Shown here in pieces: positions 35,259 to 47,589 of a stretch of 64,000 nt of DNA. This stretch comes from Tamarix chinensis. Taxonomy: Eukaryota > Streptophyta > Magnoliopsida > Caryophyllales > Tamaricaceae. The DNA is taken from contig CM060175.1 in assembly GCA_030549775.1 (NCBI GenBank), positions 10,004,455-10,068,454 of the forward strand, written 5' to 3'. Position numbers and translations under genes: made by a program. The stretch's first letter is position 1. Each line of letters begins with the position of its first letter. The notes under the pieces are model-generated. The model was not told the DNA's origin. It did no database searches and saw only the letters and a list, made by a program, of their open reading frames with translations.

Positions 35259-38200
35259 ATGAGTATAGGATGCTGGAATGTTAGGGGGTTGAATAACCCC
35301 CAGAAACAGAAAGATATATGCTTATGGATTCGTGAGAATAGCTTATCCTTAGTTGGTTTAGCTGAAACAAAAATAAAAGAGAATAAGGTGGATACTATAG
35401 TTCATCATCTACCATCAAGATGGAAGTGGAAACAGAATTACTCAAGTCATCATTATGGCCGAATATGGATGGGATGGAATCCTAATATTTGGCATGTCAA
35501 TGTTTTCTCTTAGTATGATCAAGGTATTATGGCTCAAATCACAAATGATCATCAGCGGTCTCCCTTCTTTCTTACCATCATTGATGGACTGAACAATGGT
35601 GAGGGCAGGAAAGAGCTTTGGTCTTGGCTAATAAACCATAACCAACCCTCTAACCCTTGGCTTCTCATGGGAGGCTTCAATATCATCTTGAATAATGTTG
35701 AAAAACTTCAAGGTGACATGGTTTGTGCTTAGGATATAGATGAATTTGTACAATGCACTCATCAACTACAGATTCAAGACCTTAGATATACTGGAGTCTT
35801 CTACATCTGGAGTAACAAACAAGAAGCATCAAGTAGAGTCTATAGTAAATTAGATCGTGTAATGGGAAATGAATCCTAGCTTGATACCTTCCCTTTCACT
35901 CAGTTTGACTTCCAAACTCCTATGGTCTCTGATCATTCATCTATGAAGGTTTCTATCTATAGTACATAGAACTATGGACCTAAACGATTCCGTTTTTACA
36001 ACATGTGGACCCTAAATGATGATTTCTTGCCCATTATTCACACTACTTGGTCTCAAATTCTCCACTCCAATAACCCTCTTACTTTAATCATGACCAAGCT
36101 GAAACTCCTTAAGCCACCTTTAAAGAAGCTGAACAAGGAAAAATTTGGGAGTATATTAGAGAGAACCAAGGAAGCTCGAACCTCATTGAATCAATCTCAA
36201 ATCCAACTAGCTCAAGATCCTTTAAACCAGGATCTAATAAGTTAGGAACATGCTTAGCTTCATAAATACCTACACCTTGAAAAATGTGAAGAAAGTTTCC
36301 TTAGACAAAAATCCAGAATCACCTAGTTGCAACTAGGAGACAACAATACTCATTTTTTTCACTCAATGATGAAGGGCAGAAGAACTCAAAACCATATAGG
36401 AGCTGTCCAAGACCCAACTAGTTTTCTTCATCACGATCCTATCAAGATCAAGACCATTTTGACTAGTTACTTCCAAGACTTGCTAGGCTCTCAAACTAAA
36501 AATTCAGGTATCTTCCTATAGGCAGATGAGGATAGAGGTCCAAAAATTAACCATACACAGCAACAAACTTTATTACAACCGGTTACCCTACAAGAAGTGA
36601 GAAATGCAACGTTCTCCATGGGCATTGACAAATCTCTAGGACCTGATGGCTTCAACCCACACTTCTTCAAGAGCTATTGGGATGTGATTGGACAAGACAT
36701 ATGGGCTGCTACAAATTTCTTCTTTACCACTGGTATCATGCACATAGGTCTCAATGTTACCACCTTAAACCTTATTCCAAAAATACCAAATGCCACAAAG
36801 CCTGATGATTTTAGACCCATTGCATGTTGCAAGGTCTTTTAGAAGATTATGGCTAAAGTCATAACAACCAGGTTACAACCTGTTATGAATGACTTGATTG
36901 ATGAAACTCAGTCTGGGTTCATTAAGGGCAGAGCAATCAGTGACAACAGTTTACTAGCTACTGAGCTAATTAAAGGATACAATCAGAAACACCTTTCACC
37001 AAGATGTATGTTTGAAGTAGACATGAGAAAGGCTTATGACATTGTTAAGTGGTCTTTCCTTGAGACAATGCTCAGTACCCTAGCTTTTCCACCCTAGTTC
37101 ATCAAGCTTATCATGTTATGTGTGACAACAATTAGTTACTTCTTGAAATTCAATGGCACCCTTCAAAAACCATTTAAGGCTTCAAGGGGAGTTCGACAGG
37201 GAGATCCATTATCACCTTATCTCTTTGTCGTTGTCATGGAATATTTGCATAGAGCTTTGCTTGACTTGTAGCATAACCCTTTTTTCAAGCCTCACCCTAA
37301 ATGCAAGAAGATAAAGCTCATAGAACTTATGTTTGCAGATGATCTACTACTATTCTGCAGAGGAGACCCTAATTCTATCCTAAATCTCATTGAGACTTTC
37401 AGCCATTTCTCAAATAACTCAGCGCTTCAACTCAACATTCTCAAGAGTCATATATTCTTTGATGGCAAGGTTGGTAGACACATTATAGACTCTCTGCATT
37501 CTACCCTTCACATCTGAGAAGGAAAGCTACCAATCAAATACCTTGGTGTCCCTCTTCTCGGTACAACCTTGAGGAAACAACATTACTTACCATTACTCGA
37601 TAAAATCACAGACAGGCTGAAGCAATGGAAGAATTATCTACTCAGTTATGTAGGTCATCTCCAATTGGTTAACTCTGTGCTTTTTGGAATACAAGTATAT
37701 TAGAGCCTTCTATTCATTCTTCCCCAACAAGTATTATAAGAGATTAATGCTAGATGCAGATCTTTCCTATGGTCAGGATCAGAAACATCAGGCAAAAATC
37801 CAGTTTCTTGGGATAAAGTATGCAATCCAAAGAAAGAAGGGGGCCTTGGACTATTGAAACTCTACTGTTGGAACAATGCAAAAATAGGTAAACATCTTTG
37901 GAACATAATTCAACACAAAGAAGTCTTATGGATTTGTTGGATCCACTCTTATTATATTAAAGACCAAGACTGTTGGTCTATGCCTACACATACTACGGCT
38001 TCATGGATCTATAAGAACATTTTATCTCTTATACCTTATTTTTCCAATCTCTTTACTACTGAGCAAGGAAAGGCACAATGCACCTATCACAATAAATATT
38101 GCATCTCTCGTGTGTATCACCTACTAAGACCACATCATAGTAAGGTGCCCTAGCATGGTGAGGTCTAGAATAAATTCTCCATCCCAAGATAAAAATTTAT

Positions 38201-38656
38201 CCTTTGTCTTGCAATTGAAGACATATTGTTCACCAAGAATCGTATGATCCGAATAAATCCATACCTAAACACAACATGTGTCTTCTGTAATGCTGAAGTT
38301 GAAACTCTAGAACACTTATTCTTTACTTGCCCATATTCCCAATTATTATGGTATAATCTAATCACAGCTACTAGATTCCTTTATAATTCCACTAGTTGGT
38401 ACGAGATTACCCGCTGACTAAGCAAGAAAGTTGAGGCCCGAGAAATCACACAAACTTCTTCCGAACCTTATTTGCTGCAGCAGTCTACCACACTTGGGGG
38501 GAACGTAATAGATGAATTTTCCAGTGCACTAACCTCCCTTGGACCCACCTCAGGAAGTTCATTTTGAAGGATTTGGCCACCCGTGCAGTCAGTTTCAATA
38601 CATGTAAATCATATCAAAGTATGTTAGCCTTAATTGATACCATGCATTTATGTTGA
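35259..38656 (+). pseudogene. LINE ORF2 (endonuclease, reverse transcriptase, zf-RVT), many stops
   Basis: About 1130 codons, in one frame from ATG 35259 to 38417, with a single-base frame change near 38440 before the end at 38656. The endonuclease domain is seen as CWNVRGLNNPQKQ, LAETKI and, further on, VSDHSSMKV with the catalytic His. RT shows SLGPDGFNPHFFK, the QSGFIKGRAISDN block, the VDMRKAYD catalytic block, GVRQGDPLSPYLF and FADDLLLF (Asp pair at 37338-37343). The C-terminal zf-RVT is CVFCNAEVETLEHLFFTCPYS. Eighteen premature stops lie in the main frame (14 TAG, 2 TGA, 2 TAA; the first at 35511, the last at 38415), plus one TGA in the last part. In an active element this protein nicks the target and copies the RNA there. 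Confidence 0.93.
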
Positions 38657-38737
38657 TGTCTTGAGAATCATATTTGATGTACTCATTCTACCTCTTTGGT
38701 ATAATATATGAAATCCACACATTACTTGCCAAAAAAA

Positions 38738-38752
38738 AACTTCTAAATTCTA
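38738..38752. repeat. Target-site duplication of the LINE, right copy
   Basis: AACTTCTAAATTCTA directly after the terminal A run; see the left copy at 33678-33692. Confidence 0.8.
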
Positions 38753-39480
38753 GCTACAATAACTTTTCCTTGACAATTGGTAGATGGAGGTGCATTAGAT
38801 GAGGTTAGTATATCTAAGAAGTTAGTTCACCATTAAATAGGGGACATCAGTCGAGGCTAATGGATCATCAGATGGTACAGGCATACCATCATCTTAACCT
38901 CTTATCCGAGGCTCTGGTCTTTGAGTAACTAATATCCTACTAGTGCAAAGTTATGTAGCTTAAGCGTTAGACATGAGTACCATTATCTACCTAATCATTA
39001 CTCATCTCATATCCCATACATTTGAGCACCACCTAATTGAAAATATCTAGCTTGGTCTAAAGATGGAGCAAATTAGTAAGAAAATTGTTGAAAGGGATCC
39101 CAAAGTTGTGTAGGATATATGTGGTGAGGGACCCATACTCCAAGGCTACTTGGCTATGGCTCACCATGTGTGCCATGTGTTTGAAGATTTCAATGGTGAA
39201 CCTCATTGGCTTCCTAGAAAGTATATGATTAATCCTGTACTAGTTCTTTGTCATCAAGTCTACTATTGAGCTAACTTGGAGAAAAAGAATGGAGCTAACA
39301 AAGTAATGCAACACTCTCTTGGTGGGTGGTAGACAAGAGGAACAAGTTGTGCCTCCATACATAGTATCACCTCTCCATGTTAGTGAAAATCATATCATGC
39401 ATGCACGTGCTCATCCATTGATAGAAGATCATCCATGTGTTGTTGTTGGTTGTGACCTCTAGCATCCTAACTAATCTAGC
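38753..39480 (-). pseudogene. Plant transposon protein (PF20167-like) remnant, minus strand
   Basis: Reading the minus strand from about 39390 leftwards gives VLHYFVSSILFLQVSS, then RINHILSRKPMRFTIEIFKHMAHM, then LEYGSLTTYILHNFGIPF. This matches the pattern of the putative plant transposon protein domain common in plant retroelements (W/YFV.S.LLP, LLYAILTG, I...I, G.L.FPSLIT.L). It is interrupted by stops and frame changes. The LINE has split the element, whose continuation may lie at about 33290-33677. Function is unknown in the family; here it is certainly inactive. Confidence 0.55.
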
Positions 39481-40791
39481 CTCATCTAATATTCTGGACA
39501 CCAACAACATGAGTAATCACTACAATTAGTATTAAGTCTTGGATGCACCCAACTAGTGATTTTTCAATATAATTGGTATTAGAGGTTTAATTGATATTTC
39601 CCAGAGAGTGTTGCAAGATGGGCCGAGTATGGGTGCTATAGAATTTAGGGGCACTATGTGTTTGTTCAGCAAAAGCATGTTAGCTTTTCCATTCAGATTA
39701 TATCCATTCAGATTTGTGGAAAGCCTAGTATATGATAATAATTGTAATGAAAAGTCACCTATTGGAAACACCTAGGATCTGATTTAATAAATAATCCAAA
39801 AATTCCAAGATTAAATTGAAAGAACAATTAGAACATAAAAATAATTAGATATGCAATGAAATTTTTTATTACATACATCATTATTGATTACAAGGAGAAT
39901 AAAAAAATCCTCACAATATCACTCAATACACAATTCTCTCAAAGATATAAGAAGAAAGAGTTTGAATAGGTTTGATGACCTCAGCAAAAACAACTATAAT
40001 TGTATATAACCTAGAAAAGAAAGTGATGAAAATAGAAGAAAAAAAACACGGACATTATTGTAAACACGAGTGCCCACTCTTTTTTTCTATATCTCTTGAC
40101 TAGTACCAAATTATGTAGGACCAAGAAAAACAAAAAACATGACCACATGTTCTTTCCCTTAGCATCCATTTGGCTTTAAACTCTTCCAAAAACCTGCAAA
40201 AAATAATGTATGTTAGACTACACATATAAATAAAAGTTATTAGCTCACAGGTGTGAATCCCTTCCATGAGCTATAATGGTTGTTAGTAAATGATGAAATG
40301 CTTTATCAAGCTACCATATAATGTATCCTTTCCACTTTTTTTGGTGTCCCCCATGACTGTAATTTAATATTATATGTTAATTGCTATACTATATGTGTTA
40401 CATGTTGCCTCTATAAGAAGACTATATTTACTTAGTACTTGTTATTTTTATACTGCATTTGTAGATTTCCTATTACATATATTAAAAGATGATGAAGATT
40501 TTTGTGAAAAAATGTTATTTATGGAGTGGTGACCTTAGGTCATAAGCTAGAGTATGAGTTATTCAGTGTTATGCTTCATAGCATTTTTTGTAATCTAGAA
40601 GCTTTTTGACTCTCATGTCCTTATCTTTTTTTTATACTTAAGTGTCGATCTCCTTGGAGCATATTTTTTGTCATTTATAATATTATTTTTTATCCTTTTG
40701 TCTAAATTTTCTTAGGTTATGGTTTTAAAAAACTTTTAAGCTTGCGCTTGATATGAGAATGGTTTGAATTATGAAATCATATTAAGAGCAA
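39481..40791. other. AT-rich region between retroelement remains
   Basis: No gene recognised. The stretch shows LTR-like composition without convincing ends until the structure at 40792-40879. A minus-strand frame at 39553-39771 has no recognisable domain. Confidence 0.5.
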
Positions 40792-40879
40792 TGATAACAC
40801 CCAATTTTTTGTATTTAAGTTCCATAAAAATATTTTTTTAAATTATAAAAAAATTATATGTAAAAATTGGGGTGTTACA
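40792..40879. mobile_element. 88-bp sequence with LTR-type inverted ends
   Basis: Begins TGATAACACCCAATTTTT and ends AAAAATTGGGGTGTTACA, the typical start and end of a gypsy LTR, but only 88 bp apart. The ends pair over about 15 bp. The flanking 5-mers (AGCAA and ATACA) do not match. It may be an LTR reduced by internal deletion, or the end of the LTR belonging to the Tat/Ogre-like element that starts right after it. Confidence 0.45.
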
Positions 40880-40959
40880 ATACACTTCATTAAAACCTAC
40901 AACAATGTAGGCATTAGAGGAGACCTATTGCTGAAGTAGATCATGTAGTCATTGAGAAG

Positions 40960-41420
40960 AAATTCCTTTGGTTGGTACACCTACCTTACTAGCAAATCAA
41001 ATAATAGTTGGGAGGACTTGGAAAGGGATTTAACAATTTATTTTACAAGACTTACCACACTATAAGTATAATGAAGCTTGTTAACTCTAAGTAGTGGAAG
41101 AATAATCTCGTTGAGGAATAAATCTAGCATTTATGTTCACTGGGTCTAAACTTATAGAATCACCTCAATGAAGACTTTGCTATTGAAATATGCATTAAGG
41201 GAATGCAATGGGGTATTGTATTTTTCTTAAGAAGTACCAATCCTAAAAATTTCTCTATGTCATCACCCACAGCCCATGACATGAAGGTGAACATTGCCAA
41301 ATGTGGACATAAAATACCTGTGTTTAAGCAACCTTAGGAGAAGTAGTAGTTTAAGAAGAATGAGAAGCCTTATAAGAAATTGAATAAGGAATCAATGAAT
41401 GTTGTTTCTTCCCCAATCAC
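40960..41420 (+). pseudogene. Tat/Ogre-like gag fragment
   Basis: Translation shows NSWEDLERDLTIYFTR, and in a second frame MKLVNSK, WKNNLVEE, then DFAIEICIKGMQWGIVFFLRS followed by AHDMKVNIA. This matches the Gag core of Tat-type elements (SWE.L...F...FY, L....Q...E....YI.RW, C..GM.W.L...L...KP.TF..L...AHDME). At least one frame change and several stops separate the parts. Confidence 0.65.
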
Positions 41421-42346
41421 TATGTCGTTTAGGATCTAAATTTATAATAGAAATCGAAACAACTTTAATTAAGAGTTTGTAAAGAAGCTATTGACTCTAA
41501 AGTAATTGGAGGCACCTCAATCCATTTTCTTGATTTTGACTTCCCAGGAATGCTAGAATACTTACCCAAAAAATTTTTATTAATGCTTCCAAAGACAAAT
41601 CGCCTACATAAGATACAAAAAAAAAAAAAAATTAGATTTCCAAGGTACTAAAATTATCATCAGTGCATTAGTCATCCAACTCGAAGGTTCATCACTTTAA
41701 AGGAGAGGATTATGTAATTAGTGAAAGGAGGTGTGATTTTTCATAATATAGAATCCCCTACAACAAGCGTGAACTACAACACACCGGTTGAAGAGTCACC
41801 TAAAGTCGTACTTGTATGTTTGTCTATCAAATTTAGCTTAGAAAATCATAACCTATTTTGATCTATGTCACAATGAGCCATGATTCACAACTACACATGG
41901 ATGTTGAAGATCTTGAGAGGTTGAGTGATCTTGTGGAAATTGATGAGGAGGAAGACTTATGATACTAAGGAGAATACATGCTTCAAAACATCAACCATAT
42001 AGTGTAAGGAAAATAGTCTAAAAGAAGAAGAAATTACACTATGTCTAAGAAGGATAAGAAAGGTAGAAGTGGTGCCAATTGAGCTACTAAAATAAGAATC
42101 TTTAAAGCTAATCACACTGATTGAATTCTTCTTAGTAGGGTTCTTTTATGCACACAAGGTCAATATAAACTTTTTATATGGACTTGATAAAGGAGATATA
42201 GAGGGTGATCCATTAGAGGAGTATAGTGCACTTGCTACACCTAATTAGGATAACGATTAGATGACTCAACCATTTCCACAAGGTGAAGGCCTTTAATAGT
42301 TAACTAAACTACTAAAAGAGGTTAGAAAGATATTATCAAAGTTTTT

Positions 42347-42800
42347 TTGGTGCAAGGATCATGGGATCATATAGTCAAACAATCCTCAAATAATGGATTT
42401 TTTTGTCCCCTTCTCCCCTTCATAGATGATGAATTGTTTACAAGGGATATAATGTTTAATAGGTCATTCTCTATCTTTGGATATGTTCACAACCAAAATT
42501 TTACCCATTCATTAGTTGATGGAGGATTAGTCATGAGCATTATGCCATTTACTACAAAGAGTATTGAAATTTCTACGAATGATCTCTCAAATAGTCACCT
42601 TTTTATAGAAGGCTTCATCTTATAACTAGAGAACTTGGTAGGAAAGATGGACCTCAATATCACTATTAAAGGAAGGACTTTATCAACATTGTTCCATGTG
42701 ATCAATGCTAAAAATTCATATGATATGTTGTTACATCACCATTTTATTCATAGAATATAGTATTTCCTTCAATTATCCATTAATGTTCAAAGTTCTTTAA
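42347..42800 (+). pseudogene. Tat/Ogre-like aspartic protease fragment
   Basis: A 92-codon frame (42347-42625) and its continuation contain PLYVIGYV-like SFSIFGYVHNQ, then SLVDGGLVMSIMP, where DGG (Asp codon at 42518) replaces the usual D-S/T-G of aspartic proteases, as is normal in Tat lineages. After the stop comes KMDLNITIKGR, LFHVINAKNSYDMLL, equivalent to the conserved FHVIDA.TSYNMLLGRPW. The final GRPW motif is altered (HHHFIHR). In an active element the protease cuts the polyprotein. The first residues upstream are not conserved and the start codon is not meaningful. Confidence 0.75.
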
Positions 42801-44039
42801 ACATGGAGCACAAATGGTGCTTGCTGAGGAGAGGCCCTTTCACAGTGGAAAAGTTATATTTTGCAAATTCTAGGTTTTACAATAGGTGGAAAAAAAATCT
42901 AGCAAGATGATGTTGTAAGTGTTGCCAAAAAAGTAATAATATTGTCACATTACAGTAAATTGATAAACCTATAGATAGAGTTCTATAGGTAAGTCCGAGG
43001 GAAGTATAGAAGGCTCTAATAAAGCATGACTACACATAATTGGTTCCTAATCCTAAGAAAATTTGAAGGCACAAAACAATAAGCTCTCTAACTTTTAAAT
43101 TATGTCTCAAAATTTATAAGAAAATAAGGGTAGTAATTATTCATAGGCCGTGGTTATGATCCCTCTAATGCTACTACACTTACAAAAGAGGATTTGAAGA
43201 TGTTTACAACGGGATCTTATGGTTATTATTATAAAAAAGAAACTAAAATAAAGATAACTATACCTCTAATAATAGGTTTAGATAAATTAATCAAAATGTT
43301 GGTTGAATATATCACTCTCCTATTGAAAAGAACAATTGAGGGTTTTAGCCAAAATACATATCAATTGATGGAGCATTGTGGTTATGTGAAGATGAAGAAA
43401 ATATAATTTCAAGACCATTATATGGTATCAATAACACCCAAATGAAGCTTTTATATCAAAATCATAAAGTGAATACGTTTATGAAAGGATTAGGATACTC
43501 AAATCTCAAACTTGTAATATTTTTTGGAAAATGAAAGACTAAAGAGGTAGACATATACTATATCACTAATGAAGAGATGAAACATTACAATAAAGATGCA
43601 ACAAATAGTTGAAAAAATATACTAAAAATAAGTTATCTGTGTTGTTATGCATTTTAGTCATTGATCATAATGTGACTAATGGGAAGAGGAAAAAATACCC
43701 AAATGACTAGGGGAATGAAATGAGGAGTCTCATAGACGAAAAAATAATCTTCACTGCTCCCAAATGATTAGGGGAAGGAAATGAGGAGTCTCATACCATC
43801 ACAAATAAGGTGGTATAGCAAGCTATAAAATAATATTGATTGATCCCTTTGAATGAAGAATCATGCCATCATTTTTACTTGATAAAATCAATATGAGTAG
43901 GAATATTCTATAGTAGAACAATTAAAAACATCAATACACCACATTATCATAGAATATAACTTAAGCCAGGAGGTGGTAAAATAGGAAGTACCTCTAAAAC
44001 TTGAAGGTGGGGGTAGATGTACAGGACCATGGATGAATT

Positions 44040-45290
44040 AAATAAAGTCAACTTGGGTACTATAGGGGATCCTCCGAGTAAACTTCATCCATGTATTAGT
44101 GGAGTTTAATGAGGAGAAATTATATATTGACATAAGTAATTAATTGCAATATGCCTTCGTGTAGATATATAAGAAGATGGTTGGACTATACCCAATAGGG
44201 GTTATACATGAATTTAACATCAAGGATAAATGGAAACATATGCTTATGAAACAACCACTGCACCACTTTCACCTAATGCTCTTTTTGGAGATAGGTAAGG
44301 AGGTGAATAAAAAAATCAAGTTGGGGTTAATTTGGGAATTTAATTTTCCTTCATGGATTACTAGCATGCATAATCCCTTTAAGGAAGAAATTTGGGAAGC
44401 TTTCTCTTTATGTAGACTTTAGGGACTTGAACCATGCATTCCTAAAGGAGGATTTTCCTCCCCCATTTTATATTCGATGGTGAATTCCATAACAATACAT
44501 GAAACATTTTCATTCATGGACACCTATAGCGGCTACCATAAAATATGCAAGGCTCTTAAGGATGAAAAAAGTATCATCTTTCACATAATAAATGAAATAT
44601 TCTATTATTGGATCAAGCTTACTAGATCAAAGAATGGAAAGGATAATTTGATCACATAGTAGAAAAACTTGTAAAGTTTTTTCTTGATGATTTGGAAATC
44701 AAGTCAATACGAATAGATAACCATTTTTAAGACCTCAAGATGGTGTTTGAGTCCATTGAAATGTGTGTTCGATGTTACATTTGGAAATTTAATAGGTTTT
44801 GTTATCCTATGTAGAGGCATACAAAATGATCAATTGTAGATTTATACAATCCTAAAGGTGTGAAGACTAACAATTCTCAAGGATCTATAAAGCTTACATG
44901 GATGCCTTGTTTATATTTAAAGGTTCATCTCGGAATTTACAGAGTATTATCAACCATTTAGAAATCCATTATAAAGGAAGAACCTTTTGAATAGGAAAAA
45001 GGCTTGTGGTAATTCTTTTTTTTTTTATTGATATCAAAACCTATCTTTTGAATCCTTCCATCCTCGCGGCTCTTCTACTAAGCAAATTGTTATTACTTTA
45101 AGTAATGATATAGGAACACTCACTATGGACAATGTGAGTATAGTAAAATGATAAAGGAAAGAAGTAATCACTATATTACTCAAGTCATATTGTTTTGAGA
45201 GTAGATATTGGCTATCCTCTAATTGAGAAGACATATTTTACCCTAGTTGCTGTTTTTTTTATTATAATGAGCATTATATGCAGATGCATA
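44040..45290 (+). pseudogene. Tat/Ogre-like reverse transcriptase and RNase H fragments
   Basis: Recognisable parts: GLYPIGVIHEFNIK (for GLDP.I..H.L.I), EVNKKIKLGLIWEFNFPSWI (for EV.KLI.AGFI.E..YP.WI), DLNHAFLKEDFPPP, then FSFMDTYSGYHKI with the first catalytic Asp at 44519. The second catalytic pair is at 44686-44691 (FLDD in place of YIDD). RNase H is suggested near 45130-45270 by IGYPLIEKTYFTLV, corresponding to RYPLIEKLALALV. Frame changes occur between these blocks. Confidence 0.72.
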
Positions 45291-45300
45291 GAATGCACCT

Positions 45301-46595
45301 AATAATTTGTGCAAATCTAAGGGTTTAATATTTCTTATGATTTTGGAGCCCCATTAGGTAGGTTTGGATTTAGGGAACAATTTTAGGTTTTACTTTTGAG
45401 TTCAAGGATTTGTTTTGGGGATCTGTTTGGGAACAAGGTGGGGATGGGAATGGGGTTTCTATCTTTGAACTCACCATGATGAGTATATATATATATATAT
45501 ATTTATTTATTTATTTCTAATTTAAGATTATTTTCATTATCTCCCATTATTTATTTATCTATGCATGATTTCATTTTTAATTTTCAATATAGAAGTATAG
45601 AGCTAAAGATGCTTGATCGACGTTGATAACCTCTCTAACCCCTTCATCTCCATGTACTAATCTCCATTTCATCTATTGTTGCTAACTATGAAGGGTTATT
45701 CGTTGATAGGAAAAGCATCTTAGGTATAAATATACGTCTTTATTTAACTTCATGAGCTTCTATGAAGTAGAATTTTGTTACACTATATATTGGTGGATTT
45801 GATCATGTAGCTAATGCATCTTCTAAGGCATCAACTTAAGTAATTTTTTTGAAGTGTGAATGTGCTCCCATCTTATATGATTAAACTAGTGTTATGAATG
45901 TCTCTATAAATCATGTTCCACATTCTAGAACCAAGCATTTGATATGATAGATAACTTTTTAAGAGATAATGTGGAAAAACAAAGTGTTGAATTGGATTTT
46001 TCCCAAACTAAATATTAATTGGTATATATTTTGACAAAAATATTAACTAGAGAAAGATTATAGAAAATTATTTTAGAACTTGGAAATATTAGTAGAAAGT
46101 AAATTATATATCCTTAAATTTAATAATTAACTAAGAAAGTAAATTTTTTTGGATGATAGGCATGATTTAATATCAAAAAATACTACTCACTCTTATTCTC
46201 CTTCCTAGTAGCCACCATCATCTACTAGATTTCCTAGCCAACACTTATTTCCAATAACCGTCAACCATCATTTTTTATTGAAACCACTAATGTGTGGAGT
46301 CATTCTTCATTGCCATTTTCTAATTTTGTTTTCCAACATCATATGCCAATACCATTCCTTGAAGAATAAAAAAAAATGAATAATCACAAACCAAAACCCA
46401 TAAATCTAATAGAAAACATGAATAATTTTTTTTAAAAAAAAAATAAGTCAACCGGAGATATTTCATGATTGAAATTTCATATTATAATGGAGCAAAATAA
46501 TAAATATTGAGATGAATATTTTTTGATGAGGCAAAATGGAAGTAATAATGAGATGAGTATAAGGTTGGGATAGTGATGATGAGACAGGTTGTGAA
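45301..46595. other. AT-rich region with a TA run
   Basis: No gene recognised. A TA run lies at 45486-45502. The segment at about 46197-46345 resembles 51465-51610 on the far side of the solo LTR (shared order CCATCATC..., CAACACTTA...TTCC, ATAA, and TTTTGTTTTC near the end), suggesting a diverged direct repeat around the telomere-like tract. Confidence 0.45.
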
Positions 46596-46720
46596 TTTAA
46601 AGCTTCAGGTTTAGGGCTTACAATTTAGGATTTAGGGTTCAGAGCTTGCATTAATGGTTTAAGGTTTTGTGTGTAGGTTTTTGGGAGTCAAACTTTAGGT
46701 TCAAGTTGTAAGATGTTAGG
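46596..46720. repeat. Degenerate telomere-like (TTTAGGG) tract, left part
   Basis: Repeated words such as GGTTTAGGGC, GGATTTAGGGTTC, GGTTTAAGG and TAGGTTC resemble the plant telomeric heptamer with many substitutions. The tract continues at 51106 after the solo LTR, so the two parts were once contiguous. Confidence 0.6.
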
Positions 46721-47589
46721 TGTAACACCCCCAAATTTACTACTGAAAAATTTCGTTTAAATCAAAAGGTTAAGCGGAAGCGAAATAATTAAAACTGTAA
46801 ACTTGGGGGTATTACCGCCACACTTAGTACCAGACCGGTTCACTCCTACCGTTCCGATACTAAGTGCTAAGGCTAAACTAAATAATCATTAAGTAAGAAT
46901 CATCAAAACATAGGTTCATAGTTAACATAGATCAATCCTGAAAGCACGAGTCAACAACAGTTAAAATATCGTTTAGGAACACAACTTAGGAGTACGGTTT
47001 CGAAACAGGAAGCGTAGTACAAAATATAGCTAAATAAGACAGATCCCACGGGATCAATATCTGGACCGCCTACTCACTCAAGTCAAGCCTTCCACCCCAA
47101 CTTAGTAACCGATCAAACCTGCACAAGAGGTCTGCTCCCCACCATCGGTGGATCATCACAGGACCCATTCAACCAGTGTAGTATCAGTGCGGGTCCAATA
47201 CTGAGTAAGTTCCACTACCCTATCTTATGGAAGAGACGTACTATAACATCAAGTGCGTATTAAATCTTGGTACAGCACATTGATACAATATCATACACAT
47301 TCACAACCCACAGCATGTATCTTGTCATACACCCATAGTAACATATAAAAACATATGTAACATCCCATTTAACATATAAGCATGGTATCACCGAAATATA
47401 AAGTGGCTCATACGCCTCAGGTAGGAATAATCCGTATTATTCAAACTCAATATGTGGCATACTCACGTAAGCAGCATGTAGTAATACAGGTAATAAAAGC
47501 CGGCCATGGTCCAATTAGACTTATTCTTTATTCTCATTAATAATATGTTCATTCAACACATATTCTTTAATAGTCCATGTGAGTGCGGG

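Larger units (their letters stand above)
33693..38737 (+). mobile_element. Full-length, inactive plant LINE retrotransposon
   Basis: The element has a short 5' leader, two open-frame equivalents (33753-35210 and 35259-38656), a 3' UTR of about 75 bp and a terminal A run (38731-38739). A near-perfect direct repeat flanks it, so the 5' end is not truncated and the insertion boundaries are known. Gene order and domains are those of plant L1-clade elements: ORF1 with DUF4283 and a zinc knuckle, ORF2 with endonuclease, reverse transcriptase and a C-terminal zf-RVT domain. Both reading frames are broken by many stops, so it cannot move by itself. It inserted into older minus-strand retroelement DNA. 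Confidence 0.92.
40880..45300 (+). mobile_element. Decayed Tat/Ogre-like Ty3/gypsy element, plus strand
   Basis: Gag, protease, reverse transcriptase and RNase H fragments follow each other in the order and strand expected for a gypsy polyprotein. Each contains many stops and frame changes. The protease has the DGG-type active site and the RT the surrounding residues known from plant Tat/Ogre lineages. No integrase was recognised, and neither LTR is clearly present apart from the short structure at 40792-40879. The element is long dead. Confidence 0.8.
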
